Assembly: GCA_009823505.1 (NCBI GenBank)
Contig: VZQC01010985.1
Coordinates: 496,718-560,717 of the forward strand
From: Rhizomys pruinosus
Lineage: Eukaryota > Chordata > Mammalia > Rodentia > Spalacidae
Direction of reading: 5' to 3'
Length of the DNA: 64,000 bases
Made by a program: the position numbers and the translations under genes. Of the stretch, positions 22,111-34,125 are shown in pieces (the stretch's first letter is position 1; the number at the start of each line of letters is the position of its first letter). Below the pieces are notes generated by a model. It was not told the origin of the DNA and made no database searches. It saw nothing but the letters and a program-made list of their open reading frames with translations.

Positions 22111-25100
22111 TTCAAAAGCCCCATTCTCTACCTCCTTCAGGGATGAAGCAACTATGATCTCTACTGAGTGCCTAAGAACAGCCACATGCTGCTGGAGGCT
22201 ATAAATCAAGACAAACTACACACATGATCCCAGTAATCCCATTGTGAGAGCCAAGCAAGATCTTATGAGCAGATTCTCCCAGCTCCAGCCACCTACGTCT
22301 TCATACCTTCAGGGGCCTGCACTTTTCCTTCAGGACCAACCTGATTTCCCTCTGCATGAAAAATATAGGTCCTGAGGCATTTCCACTTCATAGTCAGACC
22401 TCTGTGAGATTCTGAACCTGCAGTGTCTGACACAGAGAGGATAAAAAACCCTTCCACCAGAGGAAAAAAAAAAAACTAGAGTTTGTCTGGTTTCCCTGAC
22501 ACTATTGGCAGGTTCAATAGCCCTAACGCTTTGGCCCTGTCACTCTTCCTAGACATTTTTCCTGCCCACTCTTCCATTCTTATTTCTTACAGTTGCCAAC
22601 TGAAATTCTACTATGAGCCAGGTAAGGCATCAAGAATTTGACTTTCAGAACCACTGTATGAGTTTCTGAGATTCCCATCGCCATATGCTCAGAAGCCTTG
22701 AGCAGGATATCAGCATAGATGGGGCTTGCACACATACCTTCTCAAGAACTTAGAGCTCTAAGACTCTAATCGATCACTCTAGTAGCCTGAGGCCATGCCC
22801 GCTCCAGTATTTTCCTTCACTTTTCTACTGGCTTATCTGTCAAGACCCCAGCATGCCTTTGGTCAAGACGACCCAGTTTACCACTTTAGCTGAATTCTAA
22901 CCTTTCCCCACTCTAATGCTGAAACTATTTATTGGCCCCGCTTTAAAAGTCTTTCAGAATGAGTAAAAGTCTCAAGTGCATAGACATCAAGACCCATGGG
23001 CAACTTCCTTCCTGACTAGAAATTACCATCATCAGAATCTAGTAAGAGCTTGGCTCACTGCCCTCATAAAGGTCTCCCCAAAGTGCACTCCAGAAAACAC
23101 AGTCGTCAGAAAACACACCCAAGAAAGTGGTCAGGAAGCAACCAATCTGAAATATTTACTGTCCTGTGGAAGCTAGCCAGCACATGCTGGCCCTGTAGAT
23201 GCTGGGAAAATATTTATGTAGGTCCTGATGGGCATTTGGCCTGGAAAGACTGCCTGCTGTCATCCCTTCTTCCTGCTGATAAGGCAAAGCTACATGTCAG
23301 GCAGCTCTTAGTACAGCCCAGCAGTGAGACCTTGACATGTGATCAATGGGGTGTATGACCACTTGGTTCCAGTCCTGTTTTTGCTACCATTTGGCTCTGC
23401 CCTTCCAGGATCTCAGCTACTCTGTCTGTACCATCATGGCATAGGCCAGACAATCTCAAGGTCTCTGTGATCCTATGAGACTGCAACTCAGACAGAAGCA
23501 AATGTATTTTCCAGCTCTGCCATCATGATGCCATTGGTTCATCACAGAGCTATTTTCCTTGGCATCCTGGAAACATTACTGAAATTCCAGCATCCTAAAA
23601 TTTCTTTTTCCACTGATCCAGTTTCTGTAACCATATGGCAGAACTTCATCCCAGTGAGAAAGATCTGAGAGTAAAATAAAAGGGGAAAATGAGTTCAAGC
23701 AGTGCTGATTATACCATAAACCAAGCTTGATGCTGAGCCTAGGGAACAGTGAAGTGTTCTGAGGCCTGTCCCCAAGGCCACACAAAGACCCAGTGCTGTC
23801 TCCCAAAAGCTCACTCTAAGGCAGAGGAAGGAAGCCCATGATGCTTACTTCCAAATTGCTTTCATGGTTCTGCCTGTGAACCCAGGAGCTCTGGTGACTA
23901 TTCTCCTTGGCCCTGGAATTCTATCCTTGTCCATCATCATTTTGTGCTTCTCCCTTGTTCTGTTCTCCCCAGCTCCCCATGAACAACCCTAATTCACAGG
24001 TTCCTTTGATGGCAAGTTATCAGAAGTAAAAATTATGGATCACAGACACAAGAAAAAGTTTCTCAAGAACCCCCAAGGTTATTTTAACCATCACCTCTAC
24101 CTCAGTGCTCCTGACACCTCAGCATTGCTTAATGCCATCCACCCCTCAGTTTTCCTGATTGGGAGCTCCCCAGGTTTTCTCACCTCTTCAGAACTGCTCC
24201 TCTGCAGGAGATTTCCATCTGAAGGTATGACTTGGTAGCCACTGATAATCTGGTGATCTTGTCCACCAGATAAGTGGATTCATTCAACGTAGGTTTCCCT
24301 AAGAAATTTTGGACAAGCCTGGCTAGAATGGGCATCATATCAGCTTATCTGATCTGAAGAACTATTCTATGAGCATCCCTTTTCTCCATTCAATAAACAT
24401 CTGACATCTATTCTATCATAAACACTGTGCAAGGCCTCAGTGAAACACTATGCAAAAATAGGCAAACTCTGCCATTTCCACTTCTCCCAGGTACCTGTGG
24501 TCCTCAAATCATAGCCTAGAAAATTACCCACCAGGTCCCAGCCCACTTTGTCAAATTCCCTGTTGTTCAAACAAAGAAATAAAGTAACTTCGAAGATCAC
24601 ACAGCTTTGAGGTATCTGAGTATAGAATCCTATACAAACCATTTGGATTCTAGAGTCATTTTTCAGATACTCAGATGTAAAAAAAAAAATCATGCAAAGG
24701 GGCCAGTGACTGCTGCTTTCATTATGAGTAGCCATGAGAATGGCAGGCTCCCTCCCAGGAAACTTGCCTTTTAATATTCTTTATTCATGCAAAAGAAAAA
24801 ATAACTAAAACTCAAACAATGTGATCTATTACTGTGATTAAGAGAAACCAAAAGAAGCAAAACCAACTTCAGCTGAGGTTTGCAATGGGGAAATAAAGAA
24901 GCTTCCCAGAAGAGGAGACGTGGAAATAGGTCCTGAAAGACAAATGGAAATTCACCCAATGAAGGGGCTCCACAGACGTGCCAGGCTAAAGGGCTATTAA
25001 AGATCAGTTTGCTGTCTAGTAGGCAGATGGTGGGAAAGAAAAACCAAGAGATTCAAGAAGAAAGCTGAAGGGTGTTGAGTACAATGAAGGAGGTCCTTAT

Positions 25101-25200
25101 TGCATATCTAAGGGGCAGAGATCTTAAAAATTTTCAGCTACAAAAGTAATGCCGGATAAGGCATGAAGAACTTCATATGTCCCAGTTATAAGAATTTAGA
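22111..25200. other. 3-kb low-copy stretch
   Basis: No repeat family is firmly recognised. A MIR-like piece may exist at 22580-22700. Open frames (for example 22976-23358 plus, 24448-24735 minus) lack known domains and good splice-site context. It may be intronic or intergenic. Confidence 0.4.
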
Positions 25201-25472
25201 ATACTATTCTTTTTTTGTCTTTTTTGAGACAGGGTCTCCCTGTAGCCCCAGCTCTCCTGGAACTCACTATGTAAACCAGGCTGCCTTTGAACTCCCAGAG
25301 ATCTGTCTGCCTCTGCCTCCCAAGTGCTGGGATTAAAGGTGTGTGCCACCACGCCCAGCAAGGCAGAGGCAGGCGGATCTTTGTGAGTTCAAGGCCAGCA
25401 TGACCTACAGAGCGAGTTCCAGGACAGACAGACCCTGTCTCAAAAAGACAAAAAAAAAAAATACTATTCTTT
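25201..25472. mobile_element. Inverted pair of B1 SINEs within one TSD
   Basis: A complete minus-strand B1 (about 25213-25358) is joined without spacer to a 5'-truncated plus-strand B1 (about 25359-25460). Both tails face outwards (T-run on the left, A-run on the right). Only one TSD pair is seen, ATACTATTCTTT at 25201-25212 and 25461-25472, flanking the whole unit. Confidence 0.88.
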
Positions 25473-25666
25473 ATAATAATAAATAATAATAAAGTGCTCA
25501 CAGTATCACACATCAGTCTTATAAATCTCTCATTTTATTCATAACCATCAGTCCTGTGCACTTGACAGCTGCATCTCACTTTCATTGACAAGGAAAGCTA
25601 AGTCCAAAATTTTGTGACTCCTCTAGGCCCGGGGCTGCCTCTCAAGCACACCTCCCCAGATGTGGT

Positions 25667-25790
25667 CTCTGTGCCAGCACAGACTGTAGAAACTGAGCCT
25701 GGATCTCTGTGTCATCACAGACTGTAGAAACTGAGCCTGGATCTCTGTGCCAGCACAGACTGTAGAAACTGAGCCTGGATCTCTGCCCTG
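25667..25790. repeat. 38-bp minisatellite, 3 copies
   Basis: Units at 25667, 25705 and 25743, each containing ACAGACTGTAGAAACTGAG and GCCTGGATCTCTGT. A partial fourth unit starts at 25781. The middle unit differs at three to four bases (TCATCACAG instead of CAGCACAG). Confidence 0.95.
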
Positions 25791-26940
25791 GATAGGAGTC
25801 TAGACTAGCTGCTGAGCCTCATCTCACTTTGAGATTGTAAAATTCTGCTACTGAGCAGCAAGGCTGACTGCATCCTTGGGGTAATGATCTGAGCCGTGGG
25901 TGGTCAGGAATGTTTTAGGACTTTCTGGGCTTAGTGTTCTAAGTGGAAGTGTTTGGATTAATGATCTATCCCCAGGAGAGAGAGCTGAAGCTCTGACACC
26001 AGGCATAGGGCATTGATTCGACTTTATACTCTGAGCTTGCTGTCTGCTGAGGCTCTCCAGGTGGGCTGCATTCTAATAATTAACATTCCCTGAGCTCTAC
26101 AACATGAGTGAGCTGGTAGAAAGTGTCTGAGTAGGACCCCAGGGGTGGTAGGAATGGTGTCCCAAAGCCTAAACATGGACCCTGGGCAGAAAGCTGTGCC
26201 TACCCAGCCAACACACTGATCCCACCTGGAGCGTGTATTCTGGGTGGCTGGTGTCTCAGCTTTCAGTGTCACAACACATATATGGGGACGAAGCAAGAGG
26301 ATTCTTGCTCTAACTAAACAGGCAGGGAAATTCCTGTCTAGAATAGGGCGGAGGAGTGCCCAAGGAAGGACAAAGGAACGAGTATCTATCAGAATTCATC
26401 TTTTATCTTCCCAGAATAGAATAATTGTTATCTATCAGAGGTGTTTAGTCCCTCCTTAAGGTGAGAGAAGGAAGAGGTGTGATGTGATTTTTATTTTACA
26501 AGAGAAATCTTTACAGAGGTGCTCTGTTATTCACACATCAGTTCAATAAATAGTATGTTCCAGCTGCTGTTCCAGGTGCAAGGGATAGCAAAATTCAGTC
26601 ATAGCAGAAATAGACATGCGAACAGTGAGAAGCCAAAGATGAGTACTGTATGGAATAGTACAAGGCACTGTGGGCACAGAACATGGAAGCAGGAATGAGC
26701 AAGCCCCACTCAAAAGGATGAGTACAGACTGAAGTGAAGAGATAGCCAGAAGCTGGCTTCAGAGAAAGATGACCTGGGATGGAAATTTAAAGGAAAAATA
26801 GATGTTCATCAGCCAGTGGGAAGTAGAGGTCACAGGGATGAGATATTCCCAGGACAATGGAAAAGGTCAACTGCGCCAAGAGAAAAAGACAAGAAACTGG
26901 CTGGGAGCCATTGAATTCATTGCAGAGAAAGATTTGAGTA
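25791..26940. other. Low-copy stretch
   Basis: No gene or named repeat recognised. Plus-strand and minus-strand frames near 26024-26459 overlap and have no known domain. Confidence 0.4.
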
Positions 26941-26942
26941 AG

Positions 26943-27045
26943 GAGCTAGGTGTGGTGGCATGCATCTGTGATCCCAGCACTTGGAAGGTAGATGCAAGAG
27001 GATCAGACATTCAAGGACAGCCTAAGCTATACGAGAATTTTCTCA

Positions 27046-27050
<5 letters not shown>
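26943..27050 (+). mobile_element. Old B1-like SINE
   Basis: GAGCTAGGTGTGGTGGCATG, GATCCCAGCACTTGGAAGG and GGACAGCCTAAGCTATACGA follow a short B1/proto-B1. The tail has turned into a (GA)n tract. Confidence 0.7.

Positions 27051-27051
<1 letters not shown>

Positions 27052-27079
<28 letters not shown>
27052..27079. repeat. (GA)n microsatellite
   Basis: Fourteen GA units directly after the old B1. Confidence 0.95.
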
Positions 27080-27082
<3 letters not shown>

Positions 27083-27815
27083 AGATTATCATTGAAGATG
27101 AGGCTAGAGAATGTCCAAGCTGCAGCAGGGAGGCTGAGCTTCATCATGAGGGAGTCAAGTGAAAAGGCAGCATAGTCTGAATTATAGTGCAGGAATCTCT
27201 TTTCCTCCTGCAGGGCTAAGGATGTTCTGAAGGGGAAAGAGATTGAAGCAGACACCATCTGGGTGACAAGAAATAGTGGTGACCTGCTTTGGTCAGTTTT
27301 TGCCACAAAAGATACCAAAGACTCTTGTTTGGCCTGGGAAAGTCTATGCTTGGGGAATTTTCTTTCTATAAAAACAGTGTCCCATGCTTGTCAGCTAATA
27401 CCAAGACTCCTGAATGTGGAACAGTTCCACCCTCCTCTAGTCTAAGAAGAAAATACAATTTTCTTGTCTGTCTGTATATTATAAAATTCCCCAAATCACT
27501 TCGTCCATTTCTGCATAACACATTGTTCCACAGTAGAAAGCCTTCCTGCCACCAACACATGGAAATTCCTATGCCTTCACAACCTTCTATTTCTAACTTG
27601 AGGTAACTCTGCATGATGTGACTTCCCTTTTATTCAAAATCAGGTATGGACTGAACAAACATCTAATAAAACTTCTAGGTTTTGTAGCTGTACTGCCTCC
27701 ACGGGTCACTATGGTCCAAGTGCAAACTCTCAGCTCAGTGTTTCAGAGCCTTAGATGGCTCCTTAGCTGACCTCCACAGCTCATACTCTCCTTTTCTCTG
27801 TATTTTTTTTTGCAG
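27080..27815. other. Low-copy stretch
   Basis: Overlapping open frames on both strands at 27263-27614 with no recognised motif. No named repeat. Confidence 0.4.
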
Positions 27816-27850
27816 GATCTATTCTTTTCTTTTTTATTTATTTATTTATT

Positions 27851-27998
27851 TTTTGGTCTTTTTGAGACAGGGTCTCCCTGTAGCCCCAGCTATTCTGGAA
27901 CTCACTCTGTAGACCAGGCTGGCCTTGAACTCACAAAGATCTGCCTGACTCTGCCTCCTGAGTGCTAGGATTAAAGGCTAGTGCCACCACTTCAGGCA
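27851..27998 (-). mobile_element. B1 SINE
   Basis: GAGACAGGGTCTCCCTGTAG to GGATTAAAGGCTAGTGCCAC, full-length minus-strand B1 preceded by a (TTTA)n tail at 27833-27855. Confidence 0.92.
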
Positions 27999-28019
27999 CT
28001 ATTGTTTCTTAAATATCCT

Positions 28020-28062
28020 GTATTGTTTGCTTTCAAATTTCTATTTTGAAAGCAAACAATAC
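28020..28062. other. Perfect 18-bp hairpin
   Basis: Arm GTATTGTTTGCTTTCAAA at 28020-28037 is followed, after a 7-base loop, by its exact reverse complement at 28045-28062. It ends exactly where a truncated B3 begins. Confidence 0.95.
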
Positions 28063-28222
28063 CCAGCACCCACATGGCAGCTGAGAACCGTCTTTAACTC
28101 CAGTTCCAGGGGAATCTGACGCCCTCTTCTGACCTCTGCGGCATTGCATGACACAGGTGCAACAACCTACATGCAGACAGTACACTCATACACATAAAAA
28201 ATAAAAAATTATAAAAAAATGC
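28060..28222 (+). mobile_element. 5'-truncated B3 SINE
   Basis: Begins at CCCAGCACCCACATGGCAGC, lacking the pol III A- and B-boxes, and continues to ACAGTACACTCATACACATA and an A-rich tail. No 17-bp duplication. Confidence 0.88.
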
Positions 28223-28444
28223 TGAGGCACGCATTCTAATTCAAATGAGGCCAAAGGTAAAAAGTTGGAAGTAGTATTTCTCTTCCCCCATTCTTCCCAC
28301 TACCCTGCAAGTCCCATTCCCCAGAAATAACACTGGTAACAACTGTTAACATTTGGGAAATATCATTTCAGTTTCTCTTAAAGGTTTCCTCTACCTTCAC
28401 ACACTGCTTTTGCAAATTGTTACCTGTCCTTCAAGATTCATCGC

Positions 28445-28641
28445 AAGGCTTTCAAGATGACTCAATAGGTAAAGGGATAAAGATGCTTCCACTAAGCCTG
28501 ATGACCTAAATAAATTTCATCTCAGGGACCCAAAGGGTAAAAGGAGAGAACTGACTCCTGCAATCTGTCCTCTGACCCTACACATATGCCATGGCACACA
28601 TGTGACCACATACACAAACACAAAACAAAACAAATAAATAA
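28445..28641 (+). mobile_element. Diverged tRNA-derived SINE (B3/B4-like)
   Basis: AAGATGACTCAATAGGTAAA head, GCCTGATGACCTAAAT, GAGAGAACTGACTCCTGCAA, CCATGGCACACATGTG, and an AAATAAATAAA tail. Family within the B2/B3/B4 group is uncertain. Confidence 0.6.
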
Positions 28642-30190
28642 AATGTACTATTTTTAAACACTGATTATGAAGCCAGATTCCCTCCTCAGTGAATTCTCTA
28701 TGATCCTACAGAGTCTAGATGTTGACATCTATGTAGCATTTGCCACTCTGCATTGAAATCATGCGTCCATATACTATGCTGCCATCAAGTTGAGAGACTG
28801 TAATCTAAGATGGTAAACTTAGTGAGGATGAGCGCAACAGTCCTGGTCACTGCCATACTCACAATTCCCAGCATATAGTAAACCCTCAGTGTCTGTGGAT
28901 GCATGAATGGCTGAAAAGAAAGATGGACAAATGGATGATATTCCCCTGGGATGCTCAACAGGACACCTGTAAGGGAGTTACACTGACATCAAGTAATTCC
29001 AGCTAAAACCCTCACCTGGGGGCAGAGGACCTGCACTCATGTCTAGGTCTTTCTTTTACTTGCTATGGAGCATTCTGTGAGCTCTTACTCTCTCTAAAAT
29101 TCCACTTCAGCACTGAAACTGAAGAGTGAGGCTGAGTAATTCTCCAAAAGCTTGCCCAACGGATGCTCAGAATACTCAGCTGGCTGTGACCCAGGACCCT
29201 TATTTCACACCTCTGTAATTATACACCTGCACACCTTTTATTACCAAGATTGGGGTGGGGCTCATTAAATAAAGGGCAAAAGGAAATTGCTGCCTTGCCA
29301 AAATGACATCGTTGGCATTAACCAGATTAACTTCTGAAATGAAAACCAAAACCAAAACAGAAAAAGAGCTATAGCTTCCGCTGGGGCTTCATGGTCACCT
29401 GCTCTAGCTTGCCTTACCCCAAACCCAATCCATCCTCACTGGGGAGGTCACAGAAGTCATTCTCCTGCTTTCCTGTAGCTCAGTGACCTCATGGAAATGA
29501 TCCTGGGCACTGAGCTTCAGATCAGGACTTTGGGAACTCCTCATGGCACTGCCAGTCTATAAGAGAGGGGCAAGTGAACAGCTGCTGTGCAGAGCATAAA
29601 AGCTGGACAGGAAACCAGGAGCTGTAGGGCTGCCACTCCCGGATGCAAAACAGCAACCTGAGTTAAGTTGAGTAGACCTGAGTGGTAAGCTCAGACAGAT
29701 TCTTCAGACAGAGTTTCTGAGCAGTCTTCTTGACAGAAGGAAAGGGGAAAGGAGAACTGAGGCATGAAAGGACACAGCTGAAGTACACAGGGAGGGAATA
29801 ATACTATTCCATGGTGGCTCCTTCTGGAATGTAAGTACTGTAGCCCAAGACATTGAATGTACCTCCCCACACGAAGCCACAGACGCCGATGTGTGAGAGC
29901 CTCTATTGGATAGTCATGGGAAGAAGTTGCTGCCAGACCTGCTCTGGTGTCAGCGGGAGCTGAGGCTCAAAGTAGACTGAGAGGGACAAGACCAAGACAC
30001 TGACCAATTTGCAGTACTGACAATCACCACAAGTGTTAGGGCTATCCTAAGGAAATTAGAGCTCAAGGGTCCCAGCTGTTCCAGTAGTGACCAGATAAAC
30101 CTGGGGTCTCTGTTAATTGCCCTCAAAGTGTCTGCTATGGCCAGCTTGAGAAGGAAGAACATGGAGGAGGTCCCTCTAGTCCATGTGTTG
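28642..30190. other. Low-copy stretch with promoter-like segment
   Basis: Contains AT-rich, ATTA-containing DNA at 29190-29360 and a TATA-like word CATAAAAG near 29596, followed by splice-donor-like words GTGGTAAGC (about 29681) and ATGTAAGTA (about 29829). None of this is tied to an open frame, so any promoter claim is speculative. Confidence 0.25.
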
Positions 30191-30284
30191 GTGAATATCA
30201 GATACTTTACGTATACATCATCATTTCATCCTCAGAGGAACAGAGAAGTATTATTGTCTCTATTTAAATAAAGACTAAGAAACT
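30190..30284 (+). mobile_element. MIR-like relic
   Basis: CATCATCATTTCATCCTCAG and ATTGTCTCTATTTAAATAAAG then AGACTAAGAAACTGC parallel the MIR core. Confidence 0.45.
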
Positions 30285-30286
30285 GC

Positions 30287-30391
30287 AAAAAAAGAGGCTG
30301 GCAGTTGACTCACTGATAAAGTGTTTGCTGCACAGGCATGACAGGCTGAGTTCTATCCTCAGCACCTGTGTACAGAGAGCTCAGAGAGGCT
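30287..30391 (+). mobile_element. B4/RSINE1 5' fragment
   Basis: AAAAAAAGAGGCTGGCAG head, TAAAGTGTTTGCTGCACAGG and CTATCCTCAGCACCTGTGTA. It matches the first 100 bases of the copy at 34126 closely, including the leading A run, and then stops. Confidence 0.7.
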
Positions 30392-31935
30392 TCCTGAAGT
30401 TTTCATGCTGACGATTATCATAGCCAGCCTCAGCCCTGAGGCCTTCCTATCTATAAATCTCTGTGTCATAGTCCCATTTGGAGCCTTCCTGACCCTTAGG
30501 ATGCATACTGCCTGGCTGTACTGGATCTAGCCATTAGCCTGCTGACCTTTGACTAAAAACCACAACTCCTCTAATGCCTTGAGCAGTTAGACACCTGAAC
30601 AGTCACATAAATTGTTCAAGAAACATTTTCAACATGACTTGTGTAACCAGCTGCTTTCACCAGGGCCATCTGAGATGCTCTCCTTCTAAAGAGTAATGAT
30701 CTAATGACAGATTTCTAAGCATAGGACTAAACAAGTCCCTTGAGTAGAAGGCCATTGTGGCACCCCTCAAACCTCAACAAGCCACACATGGCCAAGAGGC
30801 CACTAACAAACTTATAGGTCAGTCCTATTCAGGATCACCCATGCAGGACTGGTCACCAGGTATTAATCATTGCCAAAGGAGTAGTTAAACTAAAAACAAG
30901 TTCATTAAAGATTAAGCTTCACCTCCATAGCCCTCAGGGAAAGGGAGCTGTGGGTAGAGAACCATGTCCTGTTCTGGAAGGTCAGTGACTATGAAAGTTT
31001 TCCAGAGAGACTTCAGTGAGGAACTGAGTGGCCTGGATTCTAGTCCTGACTCCACTTTCAACATGATGGAGAACAGTGGGCAGGCCACTTCCCCATTTGG
31101 ACCACTGATTTCCTCCCTAGGTAAATGAAGAAAATTATGCTGTTTGTTGTTTTGAGGATAATATATACATGCTTGTCTTTCTCAGACTGAACTCTCAGGT
31201 AAGTTTCACTTACACTTAATCATTGAGACTATGGAAAATTGGCAGTGAGTCACCCTAAGATGTGGAGGGCGGGCCTCAGATCTTTTCTCCTTGCTCCCAA
31301 TACTAGACAATATTGCTAATACTAGACTATATTGCTCCCCCCAGAGCATGGACTTTTCATTCTCTGGGAGCCAGCCAAACACAAGTCTGCAGCAAGCTCT
31401 TCTGAGTTCATTCATCCACAAGAATAAAAAACCCCATTTAGTCAATTCCAGGGACCTCCCCGTGGATCACGCTATCCCAGTAGGATCCCTGAAACCAAAA
31501 TTTTACAAACTTAGAGAAGATATGGGGTCTTCACAAGCCGAGATCCAATGCTGAGGCAATGATGTAAGGTGTAATGAAGCAGTCAATGGTGGGTACTGTA
31601 CCCCACAAGCCCCGTGACAGGTAGCATGATGGCCACAGGGCTCCTCCGGTAGCCGCACAGGGAAATGGCACCCTGAACATCCTTGTTCATAAGCAGCAGC
31701 TTCTGTTAAGGTGGGATGTATGAGGCAAAATAAGGGAGTCAGTGGGGTTGGCAACTGAACCTCACCTTTTTTTTTTTTCTTCCTGTTACTCCATAACCAT
31801 TTCACAGGAATGAAACTAATCACTTTTCCACCTCTAGGTGGCAGCACTATTCCCTTTTACTCCCCAAGAGGTGCATTGATTTTTCACTTGAGAACAAGTG
31901 CCTCTCTCAAAAGAGTAAAGTGCAGAGATAAAATG
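30392..31935. other. Low-copy stretch
   Basis: A MIR-like piece lies at 31020-31165 (minus). Open frames at 31206-31554 and 31503-31847 overlap on opposite strands without recognisable domains. No gene is supported. Confidence 0.4.
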
Positions 31936-31939
31936 GGAT

Positions 31940-32145
31940 GGGTCAGAGAGCAAAGGACCTGTCTCCAGGGTGGATCAGAGAGCAAAGGACATGTCTCCAG
32001 GATGGATCAGCGAGCAAAGGACCTGTCTCCAGGGTGGATCAGAGAGCAAAGGACCTGTCTCTAGGGTGGATCAGAGAGTAAAGGACCCATCTCCAGGGTG
32101 GATCAGAGAGTAAAGGACCCATCTCCAGGATGGATCAGAGAGAGA
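31940..32145. repeat. 32-bp minisatellite, 6.4 copies
   Basis: Units of GGATCAGAGAGCAAAGGACC plus CTGTCTCCAGG-type end start at 31940, 31972, 32004, 32036, 32068 and 32100, with a partial unit at 32132. The last two full units share CCCATCTCC in place of CCTGTCTCC, and GAGTAAAGG in place of GAGCAAAGG from the fifth unit. Confidence 0.95.
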
Positions 32146-32149
32146 GGGG

Positions 32150-32740
32150 GGGGGGACTCCAAAAGCATTTCAAAAATGAGCTGCTAATTTCATGTTGCTA
32201 TATCTAATATTGATCATTCAATTTATGGCTTTAAAATTAGGTACTATGTAATTTTTTGGAAATTTCTCTTTTATTTAGATATTCCTCATAAAATATGTGG
32301 AAGAGAAAAAAATGAGATACTTGCTTCGGAATAAACATCTTCACATGTGTAGTAAAATGCAACAAACGTGAATTCAGGAAAGTTCTAAAGCCTAAGTCTC
32401 CTTGTGAAATAGCCCTTTCCAGACTCTAGAGAGATTCCATGAATCACCAAAGGAACCATTACAAAGAGGCCATGAAATAATGTTCAGTGTCCAGAGACTC
32501 CAGGTTGGAAACTGCTGAGCAGGAGGGTGCTACCAAAACCATGAAGACAGTGAACTTTTCCCCAGACTGTTTTGCAACAAGCTTACCTTGGGTTGGCTTT
32601 TTAACAAACAAATTCCAGTGTTGAGAACAAAAGCTGTGCCAGAAAAACTGCTGAGTTGGATACCTACATCATGTCATACCTTTCTGGCAGGCACTCCCAC
32701 CACCTGACTTTACCATAAGGAAACTGGATTGAGAGGTTAA
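32150..32740. other. Low-copy, AT-rich stretch
   Basis: A G run (32148-32156) then AT-rich DNA with no recognised repeat or frame. Confidence 0.35.
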
Positions 32741-32741
32741 T

Positions 32742-32985
32742 TTTGATCTGGGAATCTATCTCTGTTGGTAGAGTGTTTGACTAGCATACAGGAAACTTTA
32801 GCTTCAATCCTCAGTACTACATAAGCCAGATGTGATAGTGCCCGCCTGCAAGCCTAGCACTTGAGAGGCAGAGGCAGGAAGAGCAGGGATTCGAGGTAAC
32901 CCTGGGATACATAGCAAGTTCTAGGTCAGCCTGGAATACAGGAGGCCTTGTCCAAATAGACAAGCAAACAAATAAAAAGATTGAA
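32742..32985 (+). mobile_element. B4 (ID_B1) SINE
   Basis: ID-like head with GTTGGTAGAGTGTTTGAC and TTCAATCCTCAGTACTAC (tRNA A- and B-box remnants), then a B1-like body with AAGCCAGATGTGATAG and GAGGCAGAGGCAGGAAGAG, ending in AACAAATAAAAAG. Confidence 0.75.
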
Positions 32986-32989
32986 TTTC

Positions 32990-34120
32990 CAGAATAGCCA
33001 ACTGTCATCTTGTACAAACAGAAAATGAAGACGGAGCTTCTCATTCAAGGTGACACAGTAGAACTCATATGAGCCACTCCTGCTGCACTGCCCAGGAAGG
33101 TTTGCAGAAGCAGCACACCAGTGCAGGACTGGGGGTGTGAGGAGCCTAGGCTTATAACAATAGCCCCATTTGAATAGTATACCCCACTGTGTAAGAAAGT
33201 CCAGGGAGGGAGTGAGAATGTCCTGTAGTGAGTGCCAGCACTGCCCTGAGCAAGCTGTGTGGCCCCACTTTTCCTGGCATTCCCCAAGTTGGCAGAAAGA
33301 ATCTGGTGGGACAGTGACAGGGAAAACGCTTTCTAAAAGTCTGAAAGTTCTTTGGAAAGTATTGTTATTAATTACTATTATCCTCATCATCTTCCATAGT
33401 TATTAATGACCTGTTACCTGTTAGGGATCTGTCATCTAGGATTTCTTTAAGCTCTTCGTGAACCTGTTTATATTCCTAGTCAGCAGCTTTTGATCCCCAG
33501 CCCAGCCTAGCTTCTGCAGGCCAACTAACTCCTCAGCCCTTGGCCTAGGCTTGCATTGCCTTTCTCAGTCTCTTTTGTGGGTTCTATCACATGGCCAGAT
33601 GAACTCCTGGCACTACAGCCTCACCTCCTTCCCCAAGTCAACAGGGTCTGTGAAAGGGCTCCTAGGAAGCAGAAGACAAAGACTTTCCATTCTCAATGCA
33701 TGTCCTCCAAGCCCAGAAGGACTAGATGGATAGAGATAAGACTCCTTAAACACCTATGCTAAGTCAAAAAGACTAGGGACCAGACCTTACTGCTCCTGAG
33801 ACCACCCAAGGCCCAGGGCACCACTCATTCTCAAACCCAATGTCCTCTTAATATGCGAAGCAGTGGACTAGGAGTCTTTTCTCAAATACATTGCATAAGC
33901 TAAAAACATGAAGAAATTGCAATCAACTTTGAGCCTACTCTGGTCTGTGTTCTGCAGATTTCAGTTAGTACAGTATGATCCCTGCCTTCAGAAGTTCACT
34001 GATAGATTACACAAAAGCAAAAACAAACATCCCACAAGGTAAGTTAGTTAAAGGCTTGAATAAGAGGGTTCATGAAAAGCAGAGATCTAGGGAAGGGCCC
34101 TGACGGGGACAATCTGGACT
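32990..34120. other. Low-copy stretch
   Basis: The 154-codon minus-strand frame 32926-33390 starts in unique DNA and ends in the B4 SINE. It has no known domain. No gene is supported. Confidence 0.4.
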
Positions 34121-34125
34121 TGCAA

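Noticed and set aside
32742..32820. tRNA gene
   Set aside because: A- and B-box remnants belong to the ID-like head of a B4 SINE; no cloverleaf is preserved.
32926..33390. 154-codon minus-strand frame
   Set aside because: Part of it lies in a B4 SINE and the rest shows no homology.
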